The translations under genes and the position numbers were made by a program. The notes beneath the pieces were generated by a model. It was not told where the DNA came from, searched no databases, and saw only the letters and a list, made by a program, of their open reading frames with translations. Positions 37,355-46,777 of a DNA stretch of 64,000 bases are shown one piece after another. The stretch's first letter is position 1; every line of letters begins with the position of its first letter. This DNA comes from Candidatus Methanoperedens nitratireducens (lineage in GTDB: Archaea > Halobacteriota > Methanosarcinia > Methanosarcinales > Methanoperedenaceae), in assembly GCF_000685155.1 (NCBI RefSeq), contig NZ_JMIY01000001.1, positions 306,493-370,492 of the forward strand, in the 5' to 3' direction.

Positions 37355-37405
37355 AGATTCTTGAACACGGATTTACACGGATACGCACGGGTTTACATGG
37401 ATTCT
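37355..37405. repeat. Short dispersed repeat, ACACGGATTTACACGG type
   Basis: The motif occurs as imperfect tandem units (cacggatttacacggat, acgcacgggtttacatgg). A complementary version lies at about 37762-37800 downstream of the restriction-gene stump, so the two face each other around it. Confidence 0.65.
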
Positions 37406-37555
37406 TTTCTCTTAACAGATGATGATTGAATTATTAAGAGAGCTTACGGATATTATGTAAAGAGCAATAAAAATAAGTAAATCCAATACAATACTCAACA
37501 AGAATTAAATAGACCTTGTTAAAATCTAATAAATCTGATGGTTAGAGGCAGTAAG

Positions 37556-37762
37556 ATGAGAAAAGAGGCAGAAGCGCGTATTAAAATCAAGAAACTCCTT
37601 GAGCAATCAGGTTGGAGGTTTTTCAATAATGAAAAAGGTAAAGCAAATATTGTTTTAGAAAATAATATAAAATGTACTAAGAAAACCATAGATGAGTTTG
37701 GCAATGATTTTGAGAAGATTAAAAAAGGTTTTATTGACTTACCCCTGACCGAAGATCAATGA
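37556..37762 (+). pseudogene. N-terminal stump of a type I restriction endonuclease HsdR-like gene
   Basis: The 68-aa product begins MRKEAEARIKIKKLLEQSGW and continues RFFNNEKGKANIVLENNI, matching the start of HsdR/DEAD-like restriction subunits, including the region before the catalytic PD-(D/E)XK motif. It stops at TEDQ just where the nuclease core should begin. A normal HsdR has over 700 residues, so this is a truncated relic. No hsdM or hsdS is nearby. It is framed by dispersed repeats. Confidence 0.7.
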
Positions 37763-37805
37763 AAATCCGTGTAAATCCGTGCGCATTCGTGTTCCGTTTT
37801 ACATG
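37762..37805. repeat. Short dispersed repeat, ATCCGTGTAAATCCGTG type
   Basis: The reverse-complement form of the motif at 37365 is found here, immediately after the restriction-gene stump, suggesting the relic was placed or excised between two repeat copies. Confidence 0.6.
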
Positions 37806-37994
37806 GCTGTTGGCTGTTACACATGTAACCAGGCGCAGGAGGCAGATGAAAAACGTCATTATACTGATGGCACTAAGATTTAAATAATTATAGTACAATA
37901 TAAACGCTAACGCCTGCACCTGTCATCCTACCGCCTGAAGATGCTGTACATAAGCGAAGAACATATATTAGCAAAAACAAATTACAGAGTATGC

Positions 37995-38411
37995 ATGATA
38001 CCATATGAAAAAGAATTAACAGAGTATTTCAGCAGCAAAGATAGTATAATACTTGCTTATCTTTTTGGTTCAACAGTCAGGGGCGATACAGGTAGATTGA
38101 GCGATATAGATATTGGAGTTCTGCTGGATGAAAAATTATCTAAAAAAGATCGCTTCGATATGGAGTTAGAATTAATAAGTGAAATAGCCACTTTAATTAA
38201 GAAAAACAAAATAGATTTGATTGTTTTAAACGAAGCACCCTTGCTTCTGGCACACAACATTATAAAAAATGGAATTATTTTAAAATCCAATGAAATAGAG
38301 AGAGTTAAGTTCGAAACAAAAATCCTTTCTATGTATATGGATGAAAAATATTACATAAAGAGGCATACGGAACAGACTCTGAAAAGGATTGCCGAGGTCG
38401 GTTTCGCGTGA
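37995..38411 (+). CDS. mntA: MntA-type nucleotidyltransferase antitoxin
   Basis: This 138-aa protein has the minimal nucleotidyltransferase signature GSTVRGDTGRLSDIDIG, the GSX10DXD motif of MntA antitoxins. In studied bacterial pairs MntA transfers AMP groups from ATP to a tyrosine of HepT and so silences it. The ATG at 37995 is chosen: a CATATATTA box lies about 30 bases upstream, which fits a leaderless start. An in-frame ATG at 37941 would add 18 residues. It overlaps hepT by four bases. Confidence 0.88.
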   Translation: MIPYEKELTEYFSSKDSIILAYLFGSTVRGDTGRLSDIDIGVLLDEKLSKKDRFDMELELISEIATLIKKNKIDLIVLNEAPLLLAHNIIKNGIILKSNEIERVKFETKILSMYMDEKYYIKRHTEQTLKRIAEVGFA

Positions 38412-38824
38412 AAGATGAAATTGTATCTAAACTTGAACAACTTGAAGAATATGTTCACATACTAAAAGGCTATCAACATTTTAAATTAGAAGACCTACAG
38501 ACAGACCACACCCTTAAGGGAGCAGTTGAGCGATATTTAGAGATCGCATTAGAATGTACCATCGACATCGGTGAAATGATAATATCAAGGGAAAAACTGA
38601 AACGACCCGAAACATACAAGGAAGTGTTTTTGGTCCTTGGAGAGCATGGTATTTTGCCAGGGGATTTTGCTATAAAATTTGCACAATCTGCAGGATTTAG
38701 AAATATACTCGTTCATATGTACGCAAAAATAGATATTGAGAGGCTCTACTATTACTTGCAGAATAATATTGAAGATATTGAACAGTTTGCTAAATACATA
38801 GCACAGTATCTGATAAAATATTGA
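38408..38824 (+). CDS. hepT: HepT-type HEPN ribonuclease toxin
   Basis: The 138-aa protein is an all-helical HEPN domain with the RX4-6HXY active-site motif visible as RNILVHMY near residue 98. HepT toxins cleave tRNA or mRNA, and their tyrosine is AMPylated by MntA. GTG start overlaps the mntA stop. The pair sits at the edge of the repeat-rich zone, in line with an acquired toxin-antitoxin cassette. Confidence 0.88.
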   Translation: MKDEIVSKLEQLEEYVHILKGYQHFKLEDLQTDHTLKGAVERYLEIALECTIDIGEMIISREKLKRPETYKEVFLVLGEHGILPGDFAIKFAQSAGFRNILVHMYAKIDIERLYYYLQNNIEDIEQFAKYIAQYLIKY

Positions 38825-38872
38825 AACGTAGTGTGGGGAAGATGTATGGAGCTAATAAACCCAATACAACCT

Positions 38873-40066
38873 CTAACGATGCCTGTGCCTGTTATGCTGC
38901 TGCCCTCTTCTAACAATGGGCTTATTCATTCTTCTTTCCGGCTTTCTCATTGCAGCCTTCTCCAGAACGGGCATTATCTCTTCCTCAATCACCACATCAT
39001 TTTCTTTCAACACATTTGAGAAATTATCATAATCCTTGCTGGAAAGTATATTTATCGCCTTTCCTTCTGCTCCTGCTCTTGCAGTCCTTCCGATCCTGTG
39101 GATATACTGCTTGCTCTCCCTGGGAATATCGTAATTGTAAACATGAGAAACACCCTGGATATCAAGCCCCCTTGCAGCCACATCCGTGCATACAAGGACA
39201 CAGGAATCCCCGGAATGGAACAACCCCATAACATTGTTCCGCTTGCCCTGGGTTAATCCGCCATGAATAGCAAGGGCATCGATACCCGAGAATCTTAAGT
39301 TTTTTGCAACCTTGTCTGTATTTCTTTTGGTATTGCAGAAAACCATAACAAGCCCTGAGTTCTCATGCTTCAGCAGGTGCACCAGTAAAGAAAATTTTAA
39401 ATCCTCGCCAACATCATAATAAGTCTGAACCAGTTTTTTCGGGTCAACGTAAGACTCAACTGAAACCTGAAGCGGTTTTTTCATGTGCCTCTGGGCAAGC
39501 CGGACTACATCTTTTGAGATCGTTGCCGAGAACAGAAGAGTCTGCCGATCTTCAGGACATTTTTTGATTATTCTCTCTACATCTTCTTTAAATCCCATAT
39601 CAAACATCCGGTCTGCTTCATCCAGGACAAGGGTTTTTACACTGCCCAATTTAATAGTGTTTCTTCCGATATGGTCAAGTATCCTGCCTGGTGTTCCCAC
39701 CACAACATCCGCAGTCCGTAATCCCTGGATTTGCGGATTTATTCCAACACCCCCGTAGACCGCAATAATTCCCAGAGGTCTGTACTTTGAAAATTTCGTT
39801 AAAGCCTTTGCGACCTGCTCTGCCAGTTCTCTTGTTGGAGTCAGGACTAAAGCCTGTATACCTTCTCCTCGCTCAGAGCTCTGTAATATACCGGAGGCAA
39901 ATGCAAGTGTCTTTCCAGAACCTGTTGCAGACCCGGCAATAACATCCCTTCCGGCAAGGATTAAAGGAATCGATTTTTCCTGTATTTCGCTTGGGCTTTC
40001 AAACTTCTCATCATTTATTGATCTCAAAAAAGGCCCACTGATACCCAGATTTCTAAAACTTTCCAT
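38873..40066 (-). CDS. DEAD-box ATP-dependent RNA helicase
   Basis: The 397-aa protein is a compact RNA helicase with all classical motifs: Q motif near residue 26, Walker A AGSATGSGKT, PTRELAEQV, DEAD in VLDEADRMFD, SAT in LLFSATIS, and HRIGRTARAG. A basic C-terminal tail (RRGQQHNRHRHR) follows. Such proteins unwind RNA duplexes, often in ribosome assembly or cold response. It is a single gene with its own upstream region. Confidence 0.94.
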   Translation of the reverse strand: MESFRNLGISGPFLRSINDEKFESPSEIQEKSIPLILAGRDVIAGSATGSGKTLAFASGILQSSERGEGIQALVLTPTRELAEQVAKALTKFSKYRPLGIIAVYGGVGINPQIQGLRTADVVVGTPGRILDHIGRNTIKLGSVKTLVLDEADRMFDMGFKEDVERIIKKCPEDRQTLLFSATISKDVVRLAQRHMKKPLQVSVESYVDPKKLVQTYYDVGEDLKFSLLVHLLKHENSGLVMVFCNTKRNTDKVAKNLRFSGIDALAIHGGLTQGKRNNVMGLFHSGDSCVLVCTDVAARGLDIQGVSHVYNYDIPRESKQYIHRIGRTARAGAEGKAINILSSKDYDNFSNVLKENDVVIEEEIMPVLEKAAMRKPERRMNKPIVRRGQQHNRHRHR

Positions 40067-40445
40067 AATCTCTTTGAAAAAGCATAATACTCTTTCTTAT
40101 TAACCTCATTAATTTATATTTAAAACAATTAAGAGCTATAAGCACCACTTTATAAAAGTTTAGATTAATTTACTGCTTAAAAGTTTCTCTACAGAATGCT
40201 TAACTACAATTATTTGCATAGTTAAGCAAGAGTAGTCCATTATAGACTTAAAGAAGGTATATACGGATAAGCTTTATGCTACGTGGCTAAGTAGCCTCAA
40301 ACCCATGACCGCTTCAACTTACAGGTATGGGCTATTTAGATTTTGCTAATATTGAAATTTTCATGCTCATATAGGCGCATTAGCCGATAACTATAAATGC
40401 ACCGGATGATGTTCTTTTATTTGTAATCTAAAGTGAGGTGGTTAG
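40067..40445. other. Intergenic region with hairpin, no gene seen
   Basis: About 380 bases lie between the divergent helicase gene and the next gene. It contains one clear inverted repeat (40198-40227), a smaller GGCTA/TAGCC pair around 40288-40303, and a TATA-like box (CTATAAAT at about 40389-40396) for the following gene. No coding frame or tRNA is recognised. Confidence 0.6.
40198..40227. promoter_or_regulatory. Perfect 9-bp inverted repeat with 12-base spacer
   Basis: GCTTAACTA (40198-40206) and TAGTTAAGC (40219-40227) are exact complements. The position, about 130 bases upstream of the DEAD-box start and 220 before the plus-strand gene, suits an operator or RNA hairpin. Confidence 0.5.
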
Positions 40446-40742
40446 ATGGCGAAGTTTCTAATACTTTGGAGAGTGGATACAATGAGGGTACCTGAGAATA
40501 TTAAAGAGCAAATGACACTCTCTGCAAAGCTTCTGGATATGGTTAAGGAAGATTTCAAAAAAGGCCTGTTGGACTGGGGAGAATTTGTAGGCGGTAACGT
40601 AGGATATGCCATAGCTGAAGGAACTGAGCAGGAGATTGCTCTGACATTAGCGAAGTACATGCCATATGTCAGGTTCAAGGTGAAACCGGTACTTTCATTA
40701 AGCCAGGTAGAGGAAGTTATGAAAACTTTATCGCAGGCTTGA
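40446..40742 (+). CDS. 98-aa protein of unknown function
   Basis: The protein begins MAKFLILWRVDTMRVPENIK and looks like a small ferredoxin-like (alpha/beta) fold, with a GEFVGGNVGYAIAEGTEQEI middle and a last strand and helix. Similar short proteins with the same MAKFLVLW start occur in archaea and some bacteria without known role. A GAGGTGG ribosome binding site precedes the ATG. A T-rich stretch after the stop (about 40785-40800) may end transcription. Confidence 0.65.
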   Translation: MAKFLILWRVDTMRVPENIKEQMTLSAKLLDMVKEDFKKGLLDWGEFVGGNVGYAIAEGTEQEIALTLAKYMPYVRFKVKPVLSLSQVEEVMKTLSQA

Positions 40743-40849
40743 GATTATTCTATGGCGATTCAGGAGTTCTGAATTGCCTCTCTCTTTTTTCTATTTTTTT
40801 CTATAATAGAAGCTCCCTGGTTCGGTGGATTAACGATAAAGAAACACAT

Positions 40850-42595
40850 CTACCCTATCTTCTTCAATTGTGCCTTATACATATCCACGATCTCATCAAC
40901 AGTAGTGGCATCCTCAGGCGCTTTATCCTTCCTCCACCTGTGCGTAAACCTGGGGAATCTCACAGCTATGCCCGCATTCTCCCTTATCTCATTATAAGCG
41001 CACGGGTGAACAGGACTTAGAGTAAGCTCATCCCCGATCATCTCCATCACAAGGGCAGGCTCAAACCAGATATCTGCCTCAAGCTTGCTCTCGACCCTTG
41101 CGTGCTTGTGCTCCAACCTGTATGGTGAAAGGATCTCAGGCAAATTCTTGAGATCCTCATCAGTAAAGCCGCTTCCAAGCTTGGTTATCGTCGGGAAGAC
41201 ATCCCGCTCGTGGTCATAGACCGCGACTAATAGCGCGCCGTAGCTTCCTGACCTTCTTCCCCTTCCCATAAGTGCGCCCACGATCACAACATCTATCGGC
41301 TCGATCATCTTTGACTGAAAGCTGCGTTTGAGTTTTATCCAGAGCCAGCTCCTTGCACCTGCCTGGTAAATCGAATCCTCATCTTTTAATATAAGCCCTT
41401 CACATCCGTTCTCTATTGCGCTCTCAAAAAAAGTCTCGATCTCTTCTACATTATCAGAGATCAGGGAATATACCAGCCTGAACCCGTTGGTCTCTGCTAT
41501 CATATCTCTCAATCTCACCCTGCGCTCGATCAGTGGCTTCTGGGTTAAATCCTCACCCTCAACAAGTAATGCATCAAAAAGGTACATGTGGGCAGGGAAT
41601 TTCTTAGCTGCCTCTTCTATCCCGTACTTTCGCCTTCTGTGCATCAACTGCTGGAACGGGAGCATAGTGCCGGTATCAGGATCAACCGCAACGCACTCCC
41701 CCTCTATTATGGCCTCGTTTACCTTTAGATTGTGCCTTACAAGGGCTGCTACATCGGGATACTGCCCTGTGATATTCTCAAGCCTTCTTGAGAACAGCGA
41801 TACCTCATCCCCGAACTTGTGAATCTGGATTCTTTCACCGTCGTATTTCCACTCACATATCGCTTTTCCCAGCTTCTCAACGATCTCGCCTGCCCTCTCA
41901 AGGCGCTGGGCAAGCATCATCCTGACAGGTCTCCCTACCTTTGAATGATATTCCTTTATGCCCTCAATACCTTCCCTGCTCAGCGCCCTGGCAACATCCC
42001 CAAGATCAGAGGTAAGGTTGTACGCCCTCTCTATTGCTCTCCTTGCATCTTTACTGGCAAATGCCCGGGCAAGGGCATCAAGTATCGTCATATCCGCAAT
42101 GCCAAGCCTCATCTTGCCAGTAACGGTACGCATAATGTACTTTGCCTCAACAGGCCCGGCATCTGAGAGCAGCCCTGAGAGAGTCCTCACCTTCATATCA
42201 ACGCTTCCAGCTCCTGTTGTTCCTGCGATCCTGTCAAGAGCATAGTAAACATCCTGTACCAGAAGCTCTCTTTTATGAAGTGCAGTCTGCTTTTTTGTCT
42301 TTAGCAGGTTTTCTGCGGCAAGGCCTATGTCTCCTTTTCTATTAAGTTCCTGCTTCACTTCATGCATAGATAGCCCGGAAGCCATGGCAAGTGCCCTTAG
42401 CGCCATCTTCTCGGCCATGCCTATCTCTATCCCGGCAAAATCCGGGTATAGTTTGCCCTGCGTCAGGTACACGACCTTATCTATCACATCGCCGGGCGTA
42501 CTTTTAAAAAGGTTTACCAGATGATCCGTCATCTCAAGTCGCTTTGTGGTTGCAGAGATCATCTCATAAAAATCAACAAGCTCTATATATCTCAG
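40850..42595 (-). CDS. lig: ATP-dependent DNA ligase, probable CTG start
   Basis: The archaeal DNA ligase joins nicks using ATP. The catalytic lysine is in CEWKYDGERIQIH; downstream motifs III, IV and V are LFDALLVEGEDL, EGLILKDEDS and SWLWIKLKRSF. An N-terminal domain and an OB fold complete a family-typical 570-581 aa. The first ATG (42562) would cut the N terminus. Upstream, in frame, the codons CTG AGA TAT ATA GAG (from 42595) give xRYIELVDFYE, which matches usual ligase N termini, and GGTGAG lies three bases before that CTG. A non-ATG start is therefore proposed. Confidence 0.9.
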   Translation of the reverse strand: MRYIELVDFYEMISATTKRLEMTDHLVNLFKSTPGDVIDKVVYLTQGKLYPDFAGIEIGMAEKMALRALAMASGLSMHEVKQELNRKGDIGLAAENLLKTKKQTALHKRELLVQDVYYALDRIAGTTGAGSVDMKVRTLSGLLSDAGPVEAKYIMRTVTGKMRLGIADMTILDALARAFASKDARRAIERAYNLTSDLGDVARALSREGIEGIKEYHSKVGRPVRMMLAQRLERAGEIVEKLGKAICEWKYDGERIQIHKFGDEVSLFSRRLENITGQYPDVAALVRHNLKVNEAIIEGECVAVDPDTGTMLPFQQLMHRRRKYGIEEAAKKFPAHMYLFDALLVEGEDLTQKPLIERRVRLRDMIAETNGFRLVYSLISDNVEEIETFFESAIENGCEGLILKDEDSIYQAGARSWLWIKLKRSFQSKMIEPIDVVIVGALMGRGRRSGSYGALLVAVYDHERDVFPTITKLGSGFTDEDLKNLPEILSPYRLEHKHARVESKLEADIWFEPALVMEMIGDELTLSPVHPCAYNEIRENAGIAVRFPRFTHRWRKDKAPEDATTVDEIVDMYKAQLKKIG

Positions 42596-42657
42596 ATTCT
42601 CACCATGTATTTATCTTGATTATGTATAAATAAAACCATGCCAACTTGAGATCGGGA

Positions 42658-44030
<1,373 letters not shown>

Positions 44031-44071
44031 CTATAGGTAACATTCTAATTTAAATTTATTGATGATTCAGA

Positions 44072-44230
44072 CTATTTGTAGAGTTCCAAAAGCCTGGCAT
44101 CGATGTGGAGCGTCCAGCCGTCATTCGGTCGCGTCACTTCTGCAGGTATTATCGTTAGAACCTGCGCTACCGCGCCGTCAGAGTTGAAATGGGTGGCACT
44201 ACTATCGTCGGGATCCGCAGTTCTGATATA
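44072..44230 (-). pseudogene. Out-of-frame C-terminal coding tail of the repeat protein
   Basis: Past the stop of the repeat protein, another frame is open for 52 residues. It reads YIRTADPDDSSATHFNSDG, then AVAQVLTIIPAEVTRPNDGW and an ending HIDARLLELYK before TAG at 44072. The composition looks protein-like and follows on from the repeat tract. It has no start codon of its own. A +2 frame change within about 44218-44232 would join it to the repeat protein. It may be the lost C-terminal domain. Confidence 0.5.
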
Positions 44231-44937
44231 TCATCTATTGTTTCTGTGTATCTTTCCGATGTTTCTGTTACTGTTCTTTCGTATGTTTCTGATATATCGT
44301 CTATTGTTTCTGTGTATCTTCCCGATGTTCCGGTTGCTATTCCTGTATATGTTTCTGATATATCATCTATTGTTTCTGTGTATCTTCCCGATGTTCCGGT
44401 TGCTATTCCTGTGTATCTTCCCGATATTCCAGTTGATACTCTTGCGTATCTTCCCGATATTCCGGTTGATACTCTTGCGTATCCTCCCGATGTTCCAGTT
44501 GATACTCTTGCGTATCCTCTCGATGTTCCAGTTGATACTCTTGCATATCCTCCCGATGTTCCGGTTGATACTCTTGCGTATCTTCCCGATGTCCCTGTTA
44601 ATATTCGAGTAGGATTTTCTGTTACGATCACTGTTTCAACCCTGGATGGGCTACTTCTATAATAATTTCTATATATTTCGTCTTCATTATATCTGTAATC
44701 AAGGGAATCTCTTTGTCTTAGAATATCTGTAGTAGAGATGCCATTTCCATTTATTACGGTTAGAACATTATCATCCTGTACCCGGGTTACAGCTGTTTCC
44801 CTCGATATAGCATAATCTTCCGCAAACTCAGAGTCCTCAATCACAACCCTAACAGGTATGGCTGATAAGGCATTTGGTAAACTAGCTAAGATCGCTGCTG
44901 CTAGTAGTAATAACACCAGTATTATGCTTCTGTTCAC
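44167..44937 (-). CDS. Secreted protein with tandem 11-residue repeats
   Basis: A signal segment (about residues 4-25) suggests export. The mature N-terminal region (about 27-113) is acidic. Residues 114-245 consist of about 12 units of 11 residues, typified by TGTSGRYARVS and variants DDISETYTGIA. Such repeats may build a flexible or beta-rich surface stalk. GTG start with GGTGA upstream. It lies 71 bases after torD of cluster A on the same strand, so it could be co-transcribed. Its C-terminal end appears frameshifted (separate entry). Confidence 0.7.
   Translation of the reverse strand: MNRSIILVLLLLAAAILASLPNALSAIPVRVVIEDSEFAEDYAISRETAVTRVQDDNVLTVINGNGISTTDILRQRDSLDYRYNEDEIYRNYYRSSPSRVETVIVTENPTRILTGTSGRYARVSTGTSGGYARVSTGTSRGYARVSTGTSGGYARVSTGISGRYARVSTGISGRYTGIATGTSGRYTETIDDISETYTGIATGTSGRYTETIDDISETYERTVTETSERYTETIDDISELRIPTIVVPPISTLTAR
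44218..44598 (-). repeat. 33-bp tandem repeat array in a coding sequence
   Basis: About 12 units of 33 bases, without spacers, vary at a few positions. Neighbouring units are nearly identical, a sign of recent expansion. The last six units form 66-base pairs (TGTSGRYTETI plus DDISETYTGIA type). Confidence 0.88.
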
Positions 44938-45008
44938 TTACTCACCCCCCTTCTCTCCCTATATCCCTGAAGGTACTATTGAATCTAATTATTAAGCTTT
45001 TATGAATC

Positions 45009-45587
45009 TTATCTTATAAGCCTTACGCTCATTTCGAGCCCATCCAGTAATTCCAACCTTTCTAATACTCTGGCTGCATTCCTGTAGAAGCCGACTCTAT
45101 CATTTTTTTCTACCTCTTCGCAGAATTTTGGAACCCATTTCGAAAAATGCTCCCGTATGAAGGAATCATAGGCTTCTGTATTCTCATTGCTCGCAAGGTA
45201 ATAGAGAAATTCAAGTTCAACAGCTATATGGTCAGGCAGATCATGGAAGTTCTCCATGACCTTCAATCCTGCCCTGCTATAGCTATCAATCACTCCCAGA
45301 GTAGAATTTCCCATTACAGTATCTTCCCTGTATATTGACTCATAGGGAGGACAGGGTAGCCCTGGGATTGCGGTAATAAAAAGCCTTGTGTATTCAACCG
45401 CGATCAGGTTATAGAATTCCTCATCGTCTTTATCTCTATTCTCCTCCAGGAAATTAGAGAAGCCGGCGATTGCATCACTATCTAAAAACTCTATGTCCTT
45501 TATGAAGCCATTCCTCAGGTATCTGGTGAATTCTCTGTCAGGCCTGTGGAATATGAGGCTGAATATCCTGCAAAACTCTTTATTCAT
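45009..45587 (-). CDS. TorD/NarJ-like chaperone of molybdoenzyme A
   Basis: The 192-aa all-helical protein belongs to the TorD family, which loads and proofreads molybdenum cofactor enzymes and guards Tat export. The hallmark PCPPYES segment (residues about 77-83) and FHRPDREF at the N terminus are seen. It resembles the chaperone of cluster B (56512) along its length but is 12 residues longer. It follows the NrfD gene of operon A by six bases. Confidence 0.88.
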   Translation of the reverse strand: MNKEFCRIFSLIFHRPDREFTRYLRNGFIKDIEFLDSDAIAGFSNFLEENRDKDDEEFYNLIAVEYTRLFITAIPGLPCPPYESIYREDTVMGNSTLGVIDSYSRAGLKVMENFHDLPDHIAVELEFLYYLASNENTEAYDSFIREHFSKWVPKFCEEVEKNDRVGFYRNAARVLERLELLDGLEMSVRLIR

Positions 45588-45593
45588 AAAAAA

Positions 45594-46766
45594 TTAAATC
45601 CGGGAGGGGAGGAATTTGATCATCCTCAGCCCTACCATATAGAGAATTCCTAATGCTCCGATTACTCCAAGGACTATAGCAACCTCTGCTCCTGACACTG
45701 AGTACACTGCCGGCTCGCCGTAGAATCCCATTATGGTTCTTCCAACCACCTGCTGTGCAGGAACTGACTGACCCGGTATAACAAGGCTGAACCTCTCTGC
45801 AAATACTCCTATCACAGCAAGTAATGAGGCTAACTGCACTGTGAACATGTTCTTCCTTGCGAACAGGATACCTATCGGTATCAGGGTTCCAAGGAATATC
45901 TGGAGTCCCCAGAACACAAAGCTATATGGCCCTGAGAACAGGAATTTTGTCATCTCTCCGCCTCCGATCCCGCCGTAGGTTCGCACCATGTTCTCTATAA
46001 ACACAAGGAATAACTGGATGAGCAGGAAGACTGTTAGATATTTACCCAGACCAACTACCAGCTTCTCATCCATTCTCCTGCCTGTAAGCTTGAATGTAGT
46101 TGTCAGTATCAGTATCAACAGAGCTACTCCTGAGGTCAGGGCAGCTACGATGAAAAGTACAGGAAGCAATGGCGAGAACCAGAGTTCTTTTGCTACTATG
46201 AAGCCGAATATAGAACCTGTACCTGCATGGACGAATATTGCAAGAGCGGCAGCCGCAGCACCAAGAATCTTGGTCACTTTCAGCAGATCAGGTTTAAAGG
46301 TGGTCCAGAGATATACTAACGACAGAGCGATATATCCACTATATAAAAATGAATTTATAGCAAACATCGAGGTCAGATTCTGAGGCCCATAGATCATAAG
46401 GTTCATGAATCTCTCAGGGCGGCCCAGTTCACCCAGTATAGTCGCCAGTGCTCCAATTAATAAGAGGATTGCCAGGAATATGGATATCTTTGAGACAGGC
46501 TTATATTCCTCTTTTCCAAATACATAGGTAAGAGAGGACAACATAAGAGCTCCTGCACTTGCACCTATGAGAAATATCACTGCAGTTATGGGCAGACCCC
46601 ATGGAACTAAATTATTCGTACCGAAAGTCTCATGTCCATATCTTATACCGCTAATGAATTCGTATAATCCAATAGCTACCATTACCAGAAATGCCGCTAT
46701 CAGCCCGTAATACCCTATTGATTTTCCTTCAATTTTAACATATTCAGTTTGTTTGGCGTATTCCAT
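45594..46766 (-). CDS. NrfD/PsrC-like membrane subunit of molybdoenzyme A
   Basis: The 390-aa protein has about nine or ten transmembrane helices with conserved charged residues inside membranes, typical of the NrfD/PsrC/TtrC family that exchanges electrons with quinones or methanophenazine. It begins MEYAKQTEYVKIEGKSIGYY. The copy in cluster B has the same length. It lies 11 bases after the Fe-S subunit gene in the operon. Confidence 0.88.
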   Translation of the reverse strand: MEYAKQTEYVKIEGKSIGYYGLIAAFLVMVAIGLYEFISGIRYGHETFGTNNLVPWGLPITAVIFLIGASAGALMLSSLTYVFGKEEYKPVSKISIFLAILLLIGALATILGELGRPERFMNLMIYGPQNLTSMFAINSFLYSGYIALSLVYLWTTFKPDLLKVTKILGAAAAALAIFVHAGTGSIFGFIVAKELWFSPLLPVLFIVAALTSGVALLILILTTTFKLTGRRMDEKLVVGLGKYLTVFLLIQLFLVFIENMVRTYGGIGGGEMTKFLFSGPYSFVFWGLQIFLGTLIPIGILFARKNMFTVQLASLLAVIGVFAERFSLVIPGQSVPAQQVVGRTIMGFYGEPAVYSVSGAEVAIVLGVIGALGILYMVGLRMIKFLPSRI

Positions 46767-46777
46767 ATTTTAACCTC

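Larger units (their letters stand above)
36974..37555. other. Repeat-rich gap with BIME-like element and cross-species dispersed motifs
   Basis: The region has a GAACGCAAAG motif (about 37058), the second copy of the CGAAC/GTTCG element, and an ACACGGATTTACACGGAT-type motif (about 37365). Similar short motifs are scattered in many uncultured bacterial and archaeal genomes next to accessory genes. No intact coding sequence is seen between 36974 and 37555. Confidence 0.6.

Noticed and set aside
40067-40445. tRNA or C/D box RNA in the large gap
   Set aside because: No T-arm sequence, cloverleaf, or paired C and D boxes were found; GATGATG at about 40410 lacks matching boxes.
44189-44662. Plus-strand open frame across the 33-base repeats
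   Set aside because: Repeat composition keeps several frames open. The minus-strand frame has a signal peptide, a binding site and the non-repeat N-terminal domain.
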